Shown here in pieces: positions 6,334-12,500 of a stretch of DNA of 12,500 nucleotides. The notes below the pieces were generated by a model. The model was not told where the DNA came from. It saw nothing but the letters and a program-made list of their open reading frames with translations, and ran no database searches. The stretch lies in assembly GCA_031280945.1 (NCBI GenBank), contig JAITGB010000014.1, forward strand, positions 1 through 12,500, written 5' to 3'. Positions within the stretch are counted from its first letter, which is position 1. Each line of letters starts with the position of its first letter. The DNA is from Spirochaetales bacterium. Its GTDB lineage: Bacteria > Spirochaetota > Spirochaetia > DTKZ01. A program made the translations under genes and the position numbers.

Positions 6334-7350
6334 TCAAGAAACTTTTTTGAGATACAAAACTTTCGCCGAATTATGCTCCCTGAGACTACGCGAAAAAAAA
6401 TGCGTCCCCTCCGCGGGGTCTTTCAGCACAAAATACCAGTAGTCCGTCTTTTCCGGAAAGAACACCGAAGAAAGAGCAGTCTCCCCAGGATTGGAAATAG
6501 GCCCCGGAGGCAGCCCCGCGTGAATGTAGGTATTATAGGGCGAAGCAATCTCCAGGTCCCTGTAGGTGAGAACACCCGGATGAGGCTTGCCAAGAACTTC
6601 CGTTATAATGTACTCAACCGTAGCGCAGGAACCCAAAGCCATCCCCACTTCAAGACGATTGTAAAAAACCGAAGCCATGAGAGGAGCCTCCGAAGGAACA
6701 CGGTATTCCCTCTCGATAATCGAAGCCAAAGTTACCTTCCCGTGCAGGGCCTCAGGCTCAAGGGTCCGCCAGGCCGGATAAATCTCCTGCACCCTGCGGA
6801 AAAAAGTATCAGTAAGCTCCTGGGCAACACGAAGCGCCGGAAATTCTTCCGGGAAAAAGTACGTATCGGGAAAAAGATAGCCCTCAATGTTTTTCGCAGG
6901 GATATTCAAAGACCGGAGAAACTCCCTGTCCGCAGCAGCAGCAAGAAAATCCCCCCGCCCGCATATCCCGTTTTCCTCAAGCAGACCCGCGATGCGCGAA
7001 AGCGTATACCCCTCAGGAATCGTAACGCGCCTCAAAAGCTGCGAACCCTGTATAAAAAAATCGTGAAGCTCGCGGGCCCTCTTGCCCCGCGGAACAAGGA
7101 AAGCCCCCGCCTGAAAAAGTTTCTCCGTTCCGCGCACCTTCGCCATAACGACAAGAAACTCCGCACTCCGCAGAAGCCCCCTCTCTTCAAGCCTCCGCGC
7201 CACAGACGACAAAGGCTCCCCCCGCGTAATCGTAAAGGGAACAGATTCCCCGCCCGGCGCATCGGACGGAGAATCAAGATACCACGCCGCTCCCACGAGA
7301 AAAAAAGCCAAAAAGAACAGAAAAAACAAAAACCTTACCATGAACTTCAC
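6334..7350 (-). CDS. mltG: Endolytic peptidoglycan transglycosylase MltG (YceG family)
   Basis: MltG cuts nascent glycan strands at the inner membrane and is thought to set their length. Residues 5-25 form one transmembrane anchor (FLFFLFFLAFFLVGAAWYL) with the rest periplasmic. A LysM-like segment (about 37-105) precedes the catalytic YceG domain. That domain contains EGYLFPDTY (156-164), LASIIEREY with the expected catalytic Glu213 (Glu218 in Escherichia coli) and SVFYNRL (227-233). It continues with ATVEYI, SPYNTYIHAGLPPGPISNPG (270-289) and the terminal YFVLKDPAEGTHFFSRSLREHN. The 338-residue length is normal. The GTG start (7350) overlaps the upstream stop as GTGA. ATG at 7341, three codons in, is an alternative, and neither has a clear Shine-Dalgarno sequence. 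Confidence 0.95.
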   Translation of the reverse strand: MKFMVRFLFFLFFLAFFLVGAAWYLDSPSDAPGGESVPFTITRGEPLSSVARRLEERGLLRSAEFLVVMAKVRGTEKLFQAGAFLVPRGKRARELHDFFIQGSQLLRRVTIPEGYTLSRIAGLLEENGICGRGDFLAAAADREFLRSLNIPAKNIEGYLFPDTYFFPEEFPALRVAQELTDTFFRRVQEIYPAWRTLEPEALHGKVTLASIIEREYRVPSEAPLMASVFYNRLEVGMALGSCATVEYIITEVLGKPHPGVLTYRDLEIASPYNTYIHAGLPPGPISNPGETALSSVFFPEKTDYWYFVLKDPAEGTHFFSRSLREHNSAKVLYLKKVS

Positions 7351-10106
7351 TTAATCAGAATAAACTCAACCCGCCTGTTTTTCCAGTTATTGTCCTTATC
7401 GCTGTACGGGAAGAGCATCTCCTTACCCCCCTTGCCCTCGGCCTCTATCCTGCGGGAATTGAGCCCCCTCACAACAAGAGCCTCGCGCACAGCCTCAGCC
7501 CGCTTCCGCGACAAAGGCACAAGCTCCTGAACATCCTCCCTCTCCGTCCCCGAAACATTATTCGCGTGGCCCTCCACAACGATAGTATAGTTGCCGTACT
7601 TCGTAAGAACCTGCACGAGCCGGGCAAGGATTTCCTGATTCTTCTGCCCGTTCACACTGTTGTCCTGCACAAGAATAGCGCTGTCCGGCGCAAAGTTAAT
7701 GTTGGAAACCCGAATTTTGAGCCTCTCACCGTCGCGGATAACAAGTATATCAACCGGAATCTTGCCCTCAACCCGCCTCGTGTTCCCCACAATATCCGTA
7801 ATCGTAAACGCAAAAGGATAGTCCTCGGCAGCCAGAACAAGCTCACCCGTAGAAGAACGCCCGTCCCACACAATACGGCGCGAAGGCGTACCCTTGCCGG
7901 AAAAGGAATTGAAAACCTTCGCCGTACGGTCGCTTATCGCAAGATTCCAGTCCCGTATGGGCGAAGCATCCTGTATGGCAAGACCAATAATAAGCTCATC
8001 CTCAAAACCATCATTATCCGGCGAAAAAGGAACAGGTGAAACATTTATATCCGCCTCCGGCGGCGAAACATCCAGAACAAAAACTCCCGAAGAAGCCTTC
8101 GGCTGCGAACCCTGGGTGTACACCGCGCTGAACTGAGCCGTATATTTGTCCTCGAAAACGCTCCCGTCCTCGCCCTTTCCGTCCCATTTAACCTTGAGCG
8201 GAGAAACAGCCCCGCCTCCCGTAAAAGCCTTCCGCACACCGCCCGCCGAATCCCTTATCTCAAGCCTCCATTTCTCAAGCCCCTCCGTTGTATTGATAAG
8301 AACCGAAAACTCAATAGCATCGAGGAACCCATCACCGTTGGGCGAAAAATAAGGCGCATCGAAAGTCAGGAAAACAGGCGTCGTCTGGGTATTAACAATT
8401 ATATTGTCAAGAACAGCCTCGGAAAAATTTCCCGCCCTGTCCGTACAACTCACACGGTAGGAATACACGCCGTCAGGCACAACCGCCCCCGCATCATTCT
8501 TGCCGTCCCACTCAGCCGAAGCCGGCAAAGAATTCTTCCAGCTAAAAGCCCGAACCGAAACGCCCGGCGCATCAACAATCTTGGCCTCCCACACATCCTC
8601 CGCCGAACCCCGCTGGGTTATGCGGATAATATCCTTGCTGCCGTCCCCATCAGGAGAAAAAATCAAATCCGCCCCGCTCAAAGGAGAAATAACGATTTCC
8701 GGCGGAGTAGTATCCACCACAAAAGTTCTCGCCGAAGTTATGGAATGGTTCCCGTTATCGTCCTTCGCCTCAACAGTAAAACTGTAATTGCCATCAGGAA
8801 CATGAACACCCGAATCCCCAATCCCATCCCAAACCAGAACCGAAGGAATATCAATCCCATGCTTTGCCGAAAAAAGCCTGTCGATAATGCCTCGCAGGGA
8901 CTCATTTTCCGGCCTCTTTTCCTTGTTTTCAATAACCCGCACAGGAGCCCCCGAAGAATCGCGGACAGTAAACCTATACTCCCGCACGTACCGCTCGTCC
9001 GTAATGGAAAGAGGAATCTCAAGGTTATCCAAAACCCCATCCATGTTCGGCGAAATATAGATTTCCTCTTCAGGACCAATATCAATAACAGGCGGCGTAG
9101 TATCGGTTACGCCAAGCGCAATCGTAACCCCCAGCCCCCCAGCCCAAATACCCTCGTGCAGAGGCCCCGCCGCCACACGCGGCTTAACCTCGCTGCGCTC
9201 CCACTCATTATCGCGCAGAAAAGAATCAAGAATCCGGTTCTCCGAAACAATATCAGTCTTAAAAACAAAAGTTATGCCAAAAGCCGGAGCAAGCCTCCGG
9301 TTGGGAATATCCTCATCGCTTCTCTGCCGCACATCAAAACGGCTTGAAACATTGATACTCAGCCAGTCCTGAATACCAATCTCCCCCCCCACATTGGCCC
9401 GCACATCCTGACAGAACGGAAAAGAAAAATCCGTAATAATACCAAAAGAAAAAGCCGCCGAGCGGAACACCCCAAAGCCCATACCAACAGCCGGAGTAAA
9501 AGGAGCAGGATAGTTCAGTTTATCCACAGGCTCATAGGGCTTGCCCAAATTGCGAACCGCAGCCCCCCACCGGAAATCCGCAAGAACAGGCATATCTTCG
9601 ATAATATGCAAAAAACCAATATCAGCCGCCACGCCAAAATCCGAAGTTCCCCCCGGCATACCAGACCCCCCCGTCCCGTGTACACCAAGCCCCACAAGAA
9701 GGTCAGGGTACAAATCGCGGGCAAAAGAAAGCCGGAAAGTCCCCATGTTCCCCAAATCCATATAGTCAAGGCGGGAATGTAAAAACTGAAAAGAACCCGT
9801 AACAACCCCGTAGCGGGTCGGAAAAGAAGCCCCCAGATTGGCCGCATGACCCTTCCAGCCGTCATCGCGGAAACTCGCAAGACCAATATAGCTCGCCTCA
9901 AGAACAGGCCGCTGTAAAAGCCCCCCCGCCGCGGGATTCAAAGCATCCGCCGCAGGAGACTCCTGAGACACAACACTCGCCCCCCCCGCCAAAAAAAGCG
10001 GAGAAACCAAATCATACACGTCTTCAGTACCCGGCACAGGCTTATAATCCGCATACAGAGCGCAAACGCCCCCGCAGAAAAGAAAAGCCAGCAGCATTCT
10101 TTTCAT
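7347..10106 (-). CDS. Outer-membrane protein: beta-barrel, four Ig/FlgD-like repeats, C-terminal OmpA peptidoglycan-binding domain
   Basis: The 919-residue product begins with a signal peptide (1-19, probable cleavage ALYA/DYK). Residues of about 33-330 alternate in a beta-barrel-like pattern resembling PorV/FadL-type spirochaete proteins (SPLFLAGGASVV, ADALNPAA). Four repeats follow, each opening with a SPNxDGxxD-type motif (352, 484, 588, 695) and carrying a WDG turn (426, 533, 641, 747). These resemble FlgD-like Ig or gliding-motility-type modules. Residues 797-919 form an OmpA C-terminal domain (VEGHANN, LSRKRAEAVREAL, NRRVEFILIK). It probably links the outer membrane to peptidoglycan. 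The Asp that binds diaminopimelate in OmpA (Asp271) is replaced by Asn849, while the partner Arg869 is kept. GGAGGGA (10117-10111) sets the start. The gene contains four runs of seven or eight G on the coding strand. The exact function is unknown. Confidence 0.88.
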   Translation of the reverse strand: MKRMLLAFLFCGGVCALYADYKPVPGTEDVYDLVSPLFLAGGASVVSQESPAADALNPAAGGLLQRPVLEASYIGLASFRDDGWKGHAANLGASFPTRYGVVTGSFQFLHSRLDYMDLGNMGTFRLSFARDLYPDLLVGLGVHGTGGSGMPGGTSDFGVAADIGFLHIIEDMPVLADFRWGAAVRNLGKPYEPVDKLNYPAPFTPAVGMGFGVFRSAAFSFGIITDFSFPFCQDVRANVGGEIGIQDWLSINVSSRFDVRQRSDEDIPNRRLAPAFGITFVFKTDIVSENRILDSFLRDNEWERSEVKPRVAAGPLHEGIWAGGLGVTIALGVTDTTPPVIDIGPEEEIYISPNMDGVLDNLEIPLSITDERYVREYRFTVRDSSGAPVRVIENKEKRPENESLRGIIDRLFSAKHGIDIPSVLVWDGIGDSGVHVPDGNYSFTVEAKDDNGNHSITSARTFVVDTTPPEIVISPLSGADLIFSPDGDGSKDIIRITQRGSAEDVWEAKIVDAPGVSVRAFSWKNSLPASAEWDGKNDAGAVVPDGVYSYRVSCTDRAGNFSEAVLDNIIVNTQTTPVFLTFDAPYFSPNGDGFLDAIEFSVLINTTEGLEKWRLEIRDSAGGVRKAFTGGGAVSPLKVKWDGKGEDGSVFEDKYTAQFSAVYTQGSQPKASSGVFVLDVSPPEADINVSPVPFSPDNDGFEDELIIGLAIQDASPIRDWNLAISDRTAKVFNSFSGKGTPSRRIVWDGRSSTGELVLAAEDYPFAFTITDIVGNTRRVEGKIPVDILVIRDGERLKIRVSNINFAPDSAILVQDNSVNGQKNQEILARLVQVLTKYGNYTIVVEGHANNVSGTEREDVQELVPLSRKRAEAVREALVVRGLNSRRIEAEGKGGKEMLFPYSDKDNNWKNRRVEFILIK

Positions 10107-10124
10107 CTATTCCCTCCAGAAAAC

Positions 10125-10138
10125 CCACCAGCAGGTGG
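10125..10138 (-). other. Small hairpin between the 66-residue gene and the OmpA-like gene
   Basis: CCACC (10125-10129) and GGTGG (10134-10138) flank a four-base loop in the 35-base gap. On the minus strand it is followed by GTTTTCT and then the GGAGGGA ribosome-binding site. It could be a weak attenuator or a translational control hairpin, but the stem is only five pairs. Confidence 0.25.
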
Positions 10139-10141
10139 AAA

Positions 10142-10342
10142 TCATACAGACGGCACAGGCCTTATTAACTCCTCCGCCTCCAAAGCGGAAACATTCTCAA
10201 AAACAAAACCCTCCAAACGCCGGAAAAACCCCGTAAGCGCCGAAGGCAGCTCCCCCTCCCTCCGGGCAAGAAAAGAGTACAAAGCCCTCCACTCTCCCCC
10301 CTCAAAACGGACATCAAACCCCGCATCACCATCACAGCGCAT
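10142..10342 (-). CDS. Small hypothetical protein (66 residues)
   Basis: I do not recognise this protein. The product is soluble-looking and amphipathic (RFEGGEWRALYSFLARREG, then LPSALTGFFRRLEGFVFENVSALEAEELI). It has two Trp/Phe-rich helical segments and no signal peptide or cysteine motif. Its ATG lies two bases after the stop of the metallo-hydrolase gene, with GGAAG about 14 bases upstream inside that gene, and it ends 35 bases before the OmpA-like gene. Tight packing and codon use like its neighbours argue that it is real and co-translated. A regulator or partner of the adjacent hydrolase is possible but unsupported. Confidence 0.6.
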   Translation of the reverse strand: MRCDGDAGFDVRFEGGEWRALYSFLARREGELPSALTGFFRRLEGFVFENVSALEAEELIRPVPSV

Positions 10343-10344
10343 AC

Positions 10345-11289
10345 TTAGAAATATACTTCCTTCCCTTCCTCAGCGAGGAAGATTTTCATACCCGACTTTC
10401 CCAGATGCCTGTAATACCCGCGGGCCGTATGCAGATTCAGGTCCAGCTTCCTGTCATCGTATGAAGGGTCATGGTGAAAAAGCCACAGATTTTTTATATT
10501 CCACGCCGAAGCAAAATCAACAGCCAAGCTAAAAGACGAATGTCCCCAGTTGAATTTCTTCACAGCCTCACCCAAAGTATACTGAGCATCCAGAATAATC
10601 ATATCCGCGTCCTGAAAAAAAGCCGTATTCTCCGCGGAACGCTCAAAATCCCCCTCCATAAGCTCCGAATCAGTCGCGTAAATAATCGACCTTCCCCCCT
10701 CCGAAATACGGTACGCGTAGCACCCGCCCGGATGATTCATCTTCTTCCAGGCAATCTCCGCCCCCCCCACAACGCACGGAGACTTTTTCAACCGCACAAA
10801 AAAAGTCCGCGCCCCCGACAAACCCTCAAAATTGACCGGAAAAAAAGGCTCCTTCATCTGAAGTTTAAGCATATTTCTCAAACCCGCCGCAGGACTATAA
10901 AACTTAAGAACAGCATCCTGCCGGTAAAGAGGCGGAAAAAAAGGAATCCCCTGCAAATGGTCCCAATGGAAATGCGAAAAAAAAATGTGAAAAACCCCAG
11001 GAAAAGCCGCCGCAAACTCAGGACTCGCGCCATATTCCCGAAGCCCCGACCCCCCATCCAAAAGAATAACCTCACCCGAATTGAGCGAAACCTCAATGCA
11101 AGCCGTATTCCCCCCCGCAAAACCCGAAAGCCAAGAAGGAAGCCGCGAAAGAAATTCCTCACGCGCCCCCGCCGAAGCAAGGTCCGCCGTCCGCACCCTC
11201 TTTATAGCCCCCGCGATTTTCTCGCGTACAGCCGAAGGCGTAAGAGGCGCCGGAATGGAGCCACGAACGCCCCAGAATTTCACTCGCAT
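10345..11289 (-). CDS. Metallo-beta-lactamase-fold hydrolase (PhnP / phosphodiesterase-like)
   Basis: This cytosolic product has the metal-site motifs of the MBL fold. In numbering from the upstream GTG at 11304 these are HFHWDH (111-116), His191 in MNHPGG, Asp212 in YATDSE, GHSS (254-257) and HHD (277-279). The N-terminus VKFWGVRGSIP and the NTACIEV strand are typical of the PhnP/RNase Z-like branch that hydrolyses phosphodiesters, including cyclic nucleotides. The substrate cannot be told from sequence. I prefer ATG at 11289 because GGAG (11299-11296) lies six bases before it. The GTG at 11304, which would overlap the upstream stop as GTGA and add five residues, has no good ribosome-binding site. 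It sits between the CxxCxxCC gene and the 66-residue gene. Confidence 0.9.
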   Translation of the reverse strand: MRVKFWGVRGSIPAPLTPSAVREKIAGAIKRVRTADLASAGAREEFLSRLPSWLSGFAGGNTACIEVSLNSGEVILLDGGSGLREYGASPEFAAAFPGVFHIFFSHFHWDHLQGIPFFPPLYRQDAVLKFYSPAAGLRNMLKLQMKEPFFPVNFEGLSGARTFFVRLKKSPCVVGGAEIAWKKMNHPGGCYAYRISEGGRSIIYATDSELMEGDFERSAENTAFFQDADMIILDAQYTLGEAVKKFNWGHSSFSLAVDFASAWNIKNLWLFHHDPSYDDRKLDLNLHTARGYYRHLGKSGMKIFLAEEGKEVYF

Positions 11290-11300
11290 ATCAAGCTCCG

Positions 11301-11759
11301 TCACGCACCGTTTTGGGAACGAACAACAAGAGGCTCACGCTCCCGCCTCCGTATCCATTCCTCAATCTCTTCCCTCCCATGCATCTCCCCCGCGTCCACC
11401 CCCGGACAATCCGCGCGCAGAGATTCCCACCGCTCCCGCGAAGAAAGATTCGACTGCCAGAAAGGATAGCTCCTGCACTGCAGGGGCCTCCAGGAATACA
11501 CCGCGCAGCCCCCGTTCTCCCAAAAAACGCAGTCCAGATTCGGCTTTTCGGTGAGACAAAGGCGCAGTCGTCCGTCCACAGGCACATCGCGGCAGTAAAG
11601 CCGGACAACCTCCCCCCCGTCCACGCCAAGCCCCCGCGCAAGAAGCTCAAGGTCCCGCGAGGACAAAAAAACAAAACCCGGCTCATGACGGCAGCACCTC
11701 GAACACCGCGTGCAGGAAAACTTAAGGCCGTCCGCAAAAAAAGCCCCATCCATTGGCAT
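11301..11759 (-). CDS. CxxCxxCC zinc/iron-cluster family protein (YkgJ-like)
   Basis: The 152-residue product has the hallmark cluster CTRCSRCC (Cys16, 19, 22, 23). Further cysteines follow at 56, 68, 77, 85, 95 and 118, including CVFWENGGCAVYSWRPLQCRSYPFW, which matches the downstream part of the CxxCxxCC (YkgJ) family. These proteins are thought to chelate zinc or iron; their biochemical role is not established. The protein is soluble and has no signal peptide. ATG at 11759 is used, with a second ATG two codons later. A TATACT box lies seven bases upstream, so the message could have almost no leader. As the first gene of the minus-strand cluster, its promoter may drive much of the unit. Its stop overlaps a possible GTG start of the hydrolase gene. 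Confidence 0.88.
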   Translation of the reverse strand: MPMDGAFFADGLKFSCTRCSRCCRHEPGFVFLSSRDLELLARGLGVDGGEVVRLYCRDVPVDGRLRLCLTEKPNLDCVFWENGGCAVYSWRPLQCRSYPFWQSNLSSRERWESLRADCPGVDAGEMHGREEIEEWIRRREREPLVVRSQNGA

Positions 11760-11766
11760 CCGCCCC

Positions 11767-11795
11767 AGTATAGCACACCGCGCGCATAATGAAAA
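11767..11795 (-). promoter_or_regulatory. Putative promoter of the long minus-strand operon
   Basis: TTTTCA (11795-11790), a 17-base spacer and TATACT (11772-11767) read on the minus strand. The -10 box is one mismatch from consensus and the -35 box matches at four of six. The predicted transcription start lies at or next to the ATG at 11759. The promoter is immediately downstream of the tRNA-Tyr terminator, which separates the two units. Confidence 0.5.
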
Positions 11796-11805
11796 TAGCG
11801 CGCAG

Positions 11806-11834
11806 AAAAAAAGCCCTTCCAGGGGAAAGGGCTT
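11806..11834 (-). terminator. Rho-independent terminator of tRNA-Tyr
   Basis: On the minus strand AAGCCCTT (11834-11827) and AAGGGCTT (11818-11811) form a perfect 8-bp stem, extended by an inner two-pair GC step. A run of seven T (11812-11806) overlaps the end of the stem. It starts four bases after the tRNA 3' end, the expected place for a single-gene tRNA terminator. Confidence 0.85.
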
Positions 11835-11837
11835 GAA

Positions 11838-11920
11838 TGGGGAGAGTAGGATTCGAACCTACGAAGCCGTCAGACAACAGATTTACAGTCTGCCCCCTTT
11901 GACCACTCGGGAATCTCCCC
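11838..11920 (-). tRNA. tRNA-Tyr (anticodon GUA)
   Basis: The minus strand folds as a class II tRNA. The acceptor stem is GGGGAGA/TCTCCCC, the anticodon stem GCAGA/TCTGT, and the loop CTGTAAA has anticodon GTA at 11886-11884. The long variable arm (around TTGTCTGACGGCTTC) is expected for bacterial tRNA-Tyr. The T arm is GTAGG-TTCGAAT-CCTAC. The discriminator is A, and CCA is not encoded, because the next bases are TTC. It is a single gene with its own promoter and terminator. Confidence 0.97.
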
Positions 11921-11932
11921 GGCAAAGCAATA

Positions 11933-11961
11933 AGACTATCGCAAGAACAAATTTGTGTCAA
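11933..11961 (-). promoter_or_regulatory. Promoter of tRNA-Tyr
   Basis: A perfect TTGACA (11961-11956), a 17-base spacer and TAGTCT (11938-11933) on the minus strand. The -10 box keeps the important first T, second A and last T. The start would be near 11926, leaving a 5' leader of about six bases for RNase P to remove. Confidence 0.65.
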
Positions 11962-11997
11962 TATGCCGGCGCAGCGCTTTTCAGTTTTCAGGCTCTT

Positions 11998-12179
11998 GGG
12001 CGCATTTTTTGGGCCAGCGGCCCAAAAAACCGGGCTATCCGCTCCAAGTCCTCGAAAGCGCCCATGCGCTTTCTGCGGGCTTTCCGCTACTATCCCTTGC
12101 GCGGAAGGCCAAAGGCCCGGCCCGCCTCCGGCGGGCCGCCTATAACCCCCGCGCCGCGCCTTCGGCGCGGGCCGTAAAC
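11998..12179 (-). repeat. Dispersed structured intergenic element, copy B
   Basis: This is the second copy of the element at 501-707, in the same orientation and with the same ends (GGGCGCATTTTTT and GTAAAC on the plus strand) and core motifs. Helices here are perfect: T6GGGCC/GGCCCA6 (12005-12029) and GAAAGCGC/GCGCTTTC (12054-12073). GC hairpins lie at 12119-12137 (loop TCC, as in copy A) and 12154-12170 (loop TTC). Stem bases differ from copy A while pairing is preserved. On the minus strand it follows the stop of the right-edge barrel gene by 36 bases and lies 36 bases upstream of the tRNA-Tyr -35 box. Function unknown. Confidence 0.75.
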
Positions 12180-12215
12180 GCTAAACCCCGCCGCCCTTTA
12201 CATTTACACCCTACA

Positions 12216-12500
12216 TTACAACTTGATTCCATAGGCAAGCTGCACCAAATACAAGCTGTGTATTTTTATATTCTTAATTACATCGTCGGTGTCGTAGACA
12301 GTAGTTAATCCATGCTTGTATCTCATGCTTAATAATATACTGTCCGCCGCGGTTATAGTAAATTTGTATCCCAAATCAAAAAATATACCAACATCATTAT
12401 TGACTGCCATCTCACTCGTAAATTCCTGTGAACCATACGTCATCTTAATATCGTCAAGAATGGGAATCCCCACATACAGTCCAGAACCAATCATTAACTT
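12216..12500 (-). CDS. Outer-membrane beta-barrel protein, C-terminal part only
   Basis: The frame is open to the right edge (Lys-Leu precede the first visible Met at 12494), so the 94 visible residues are most likely the C-terminal end of a longer protein. They show alternating strands with aromatic girdle residues (GLYVGIPIL, VGIFFDLGYKFTIT, ILLSMRYKHGLTTVYD) and end in IHSLYLVQLAYGIKL, like a final barrel strand. The fold resembles OmpA/PorT-type small barrels. The coding sequence is clearly more AT-rich than the other genes here, which may mean recent acquisition or different selection. The family cannot be settled from this fragment. Confidence 0.65.
   Translation of the reverse strand, partial: KLMIGSGLYVGIPILDDIKMTYGSQEFTSEMAVNNDVGIFFDLGYKFTITAADSILLSMRYKHGLTTVYDTDDVIKNIKIHSLYLVQLAYGIKL

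Noticed and set aside
6373..7530. Plus-strand open frame of 385 codons opposite mltG and the OmpA-like gene
   Set aside because: It is antisense to two well-recognised genes. The Arg/Pro/Lys-rich product is typical of a shadow frame.
8990..10110. Possible tandem DNA repeats in the Ig-repeat region of the 919-residue gene
   Set aside because: The repeats are at the protein level (SPNxDG and WDG motifs about 105-130 residues apart). I saw no matching DNA-level direct repeats.
10471..11469. Plus-strand open frame of 332 codons opposite the hydrolase and CxxCxxCC genes
   Set aside because: Same reason: a shadow of genuine motif-bearing genes, with a low-complexity basic product.
11778..11803. 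GCGCGC inverted repeat around 11778-11803 as an operator
   Set aside because: It is only six self-complementary bases on each side in a GC-rich region overlapping the promoter spacer; too weak to call.
11722..11961. Minus-strand open frame running through tRNA-Tyr
   Set aside because: It contains the peptide pattern that arises from translating a tRNA (GFVGSNPTLP); the tRNA call explains it.

Overview
The window looks like chromosome from a spirochaete of the Treponema group, inferred from gene content rather than from any search. A run of minus-strand housekeeping genes (mltG, dnaG, rpoD, a C4 zinc-ribbon coiled-coil gene) sits next to spirochaete-style outer-membrane proteins. As far as I recall, dnaG and rpoD are also neighbours in Treponema pallidum. 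No rRNA, CRISPR array, transposase or phage gene is visible.

Layout from left to right. Bases 1-414 are the first 138 codons of pdxS (vitamin B6 synthesis, minus strand), with a good promoter at 445-474. Bases 501-707 hold the first copy of a GC-rich, multi-hairpin intergenic element. Bases 751-1459 (plus strand) encode a lipoprotein with a CHAP/NlpC-P60-like cysteine-peptidase domain whose reading frame is broken by one base near 841. Bases 1497-1890 are the RNase P RNA gene rnpB (minus strand).

From 11759 down to 1490 every gene is on the minus strand and almost without gaps: CxxCxxCC (YkgJ-like) protein, metallo-beta-lactamase-fold hydrolase, a 66-residue unknown, a 919-residue beta-barrel/Ig-repeat/OmpA-domain protein, mltG, dnaG, rpoD, zinc-ribbon protein, then rnpB. 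ATGA or GTGA stop/start overlaps and gaps of 2-35 bases suggest one long transcription unit. It would combine envelope biogenesis with primase, the main sigma factor and the tRNA-processing ribozyme.

Upstream of that unit are a tRNA-Tyr gene (11838-11920, minus) with its own terminator and consensus-like promoter, the second copy of the intergenic element (11998-12179), and the AT-rich 3' end of an outer-membrane beta-barrel gene running off the right edge.

The most interesting signal is the pair of intergenic elements. They share conserved core segments and end motifs, while two short helices differ in sequence between copies yet stay paired. Two helix positions pair only as G-U on the minus strand, so the element probably acts as an RNA read from that strand. 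Both copies lie a short way upstream of a minus-strand promoter (pdxS and tRNA-Tyr).
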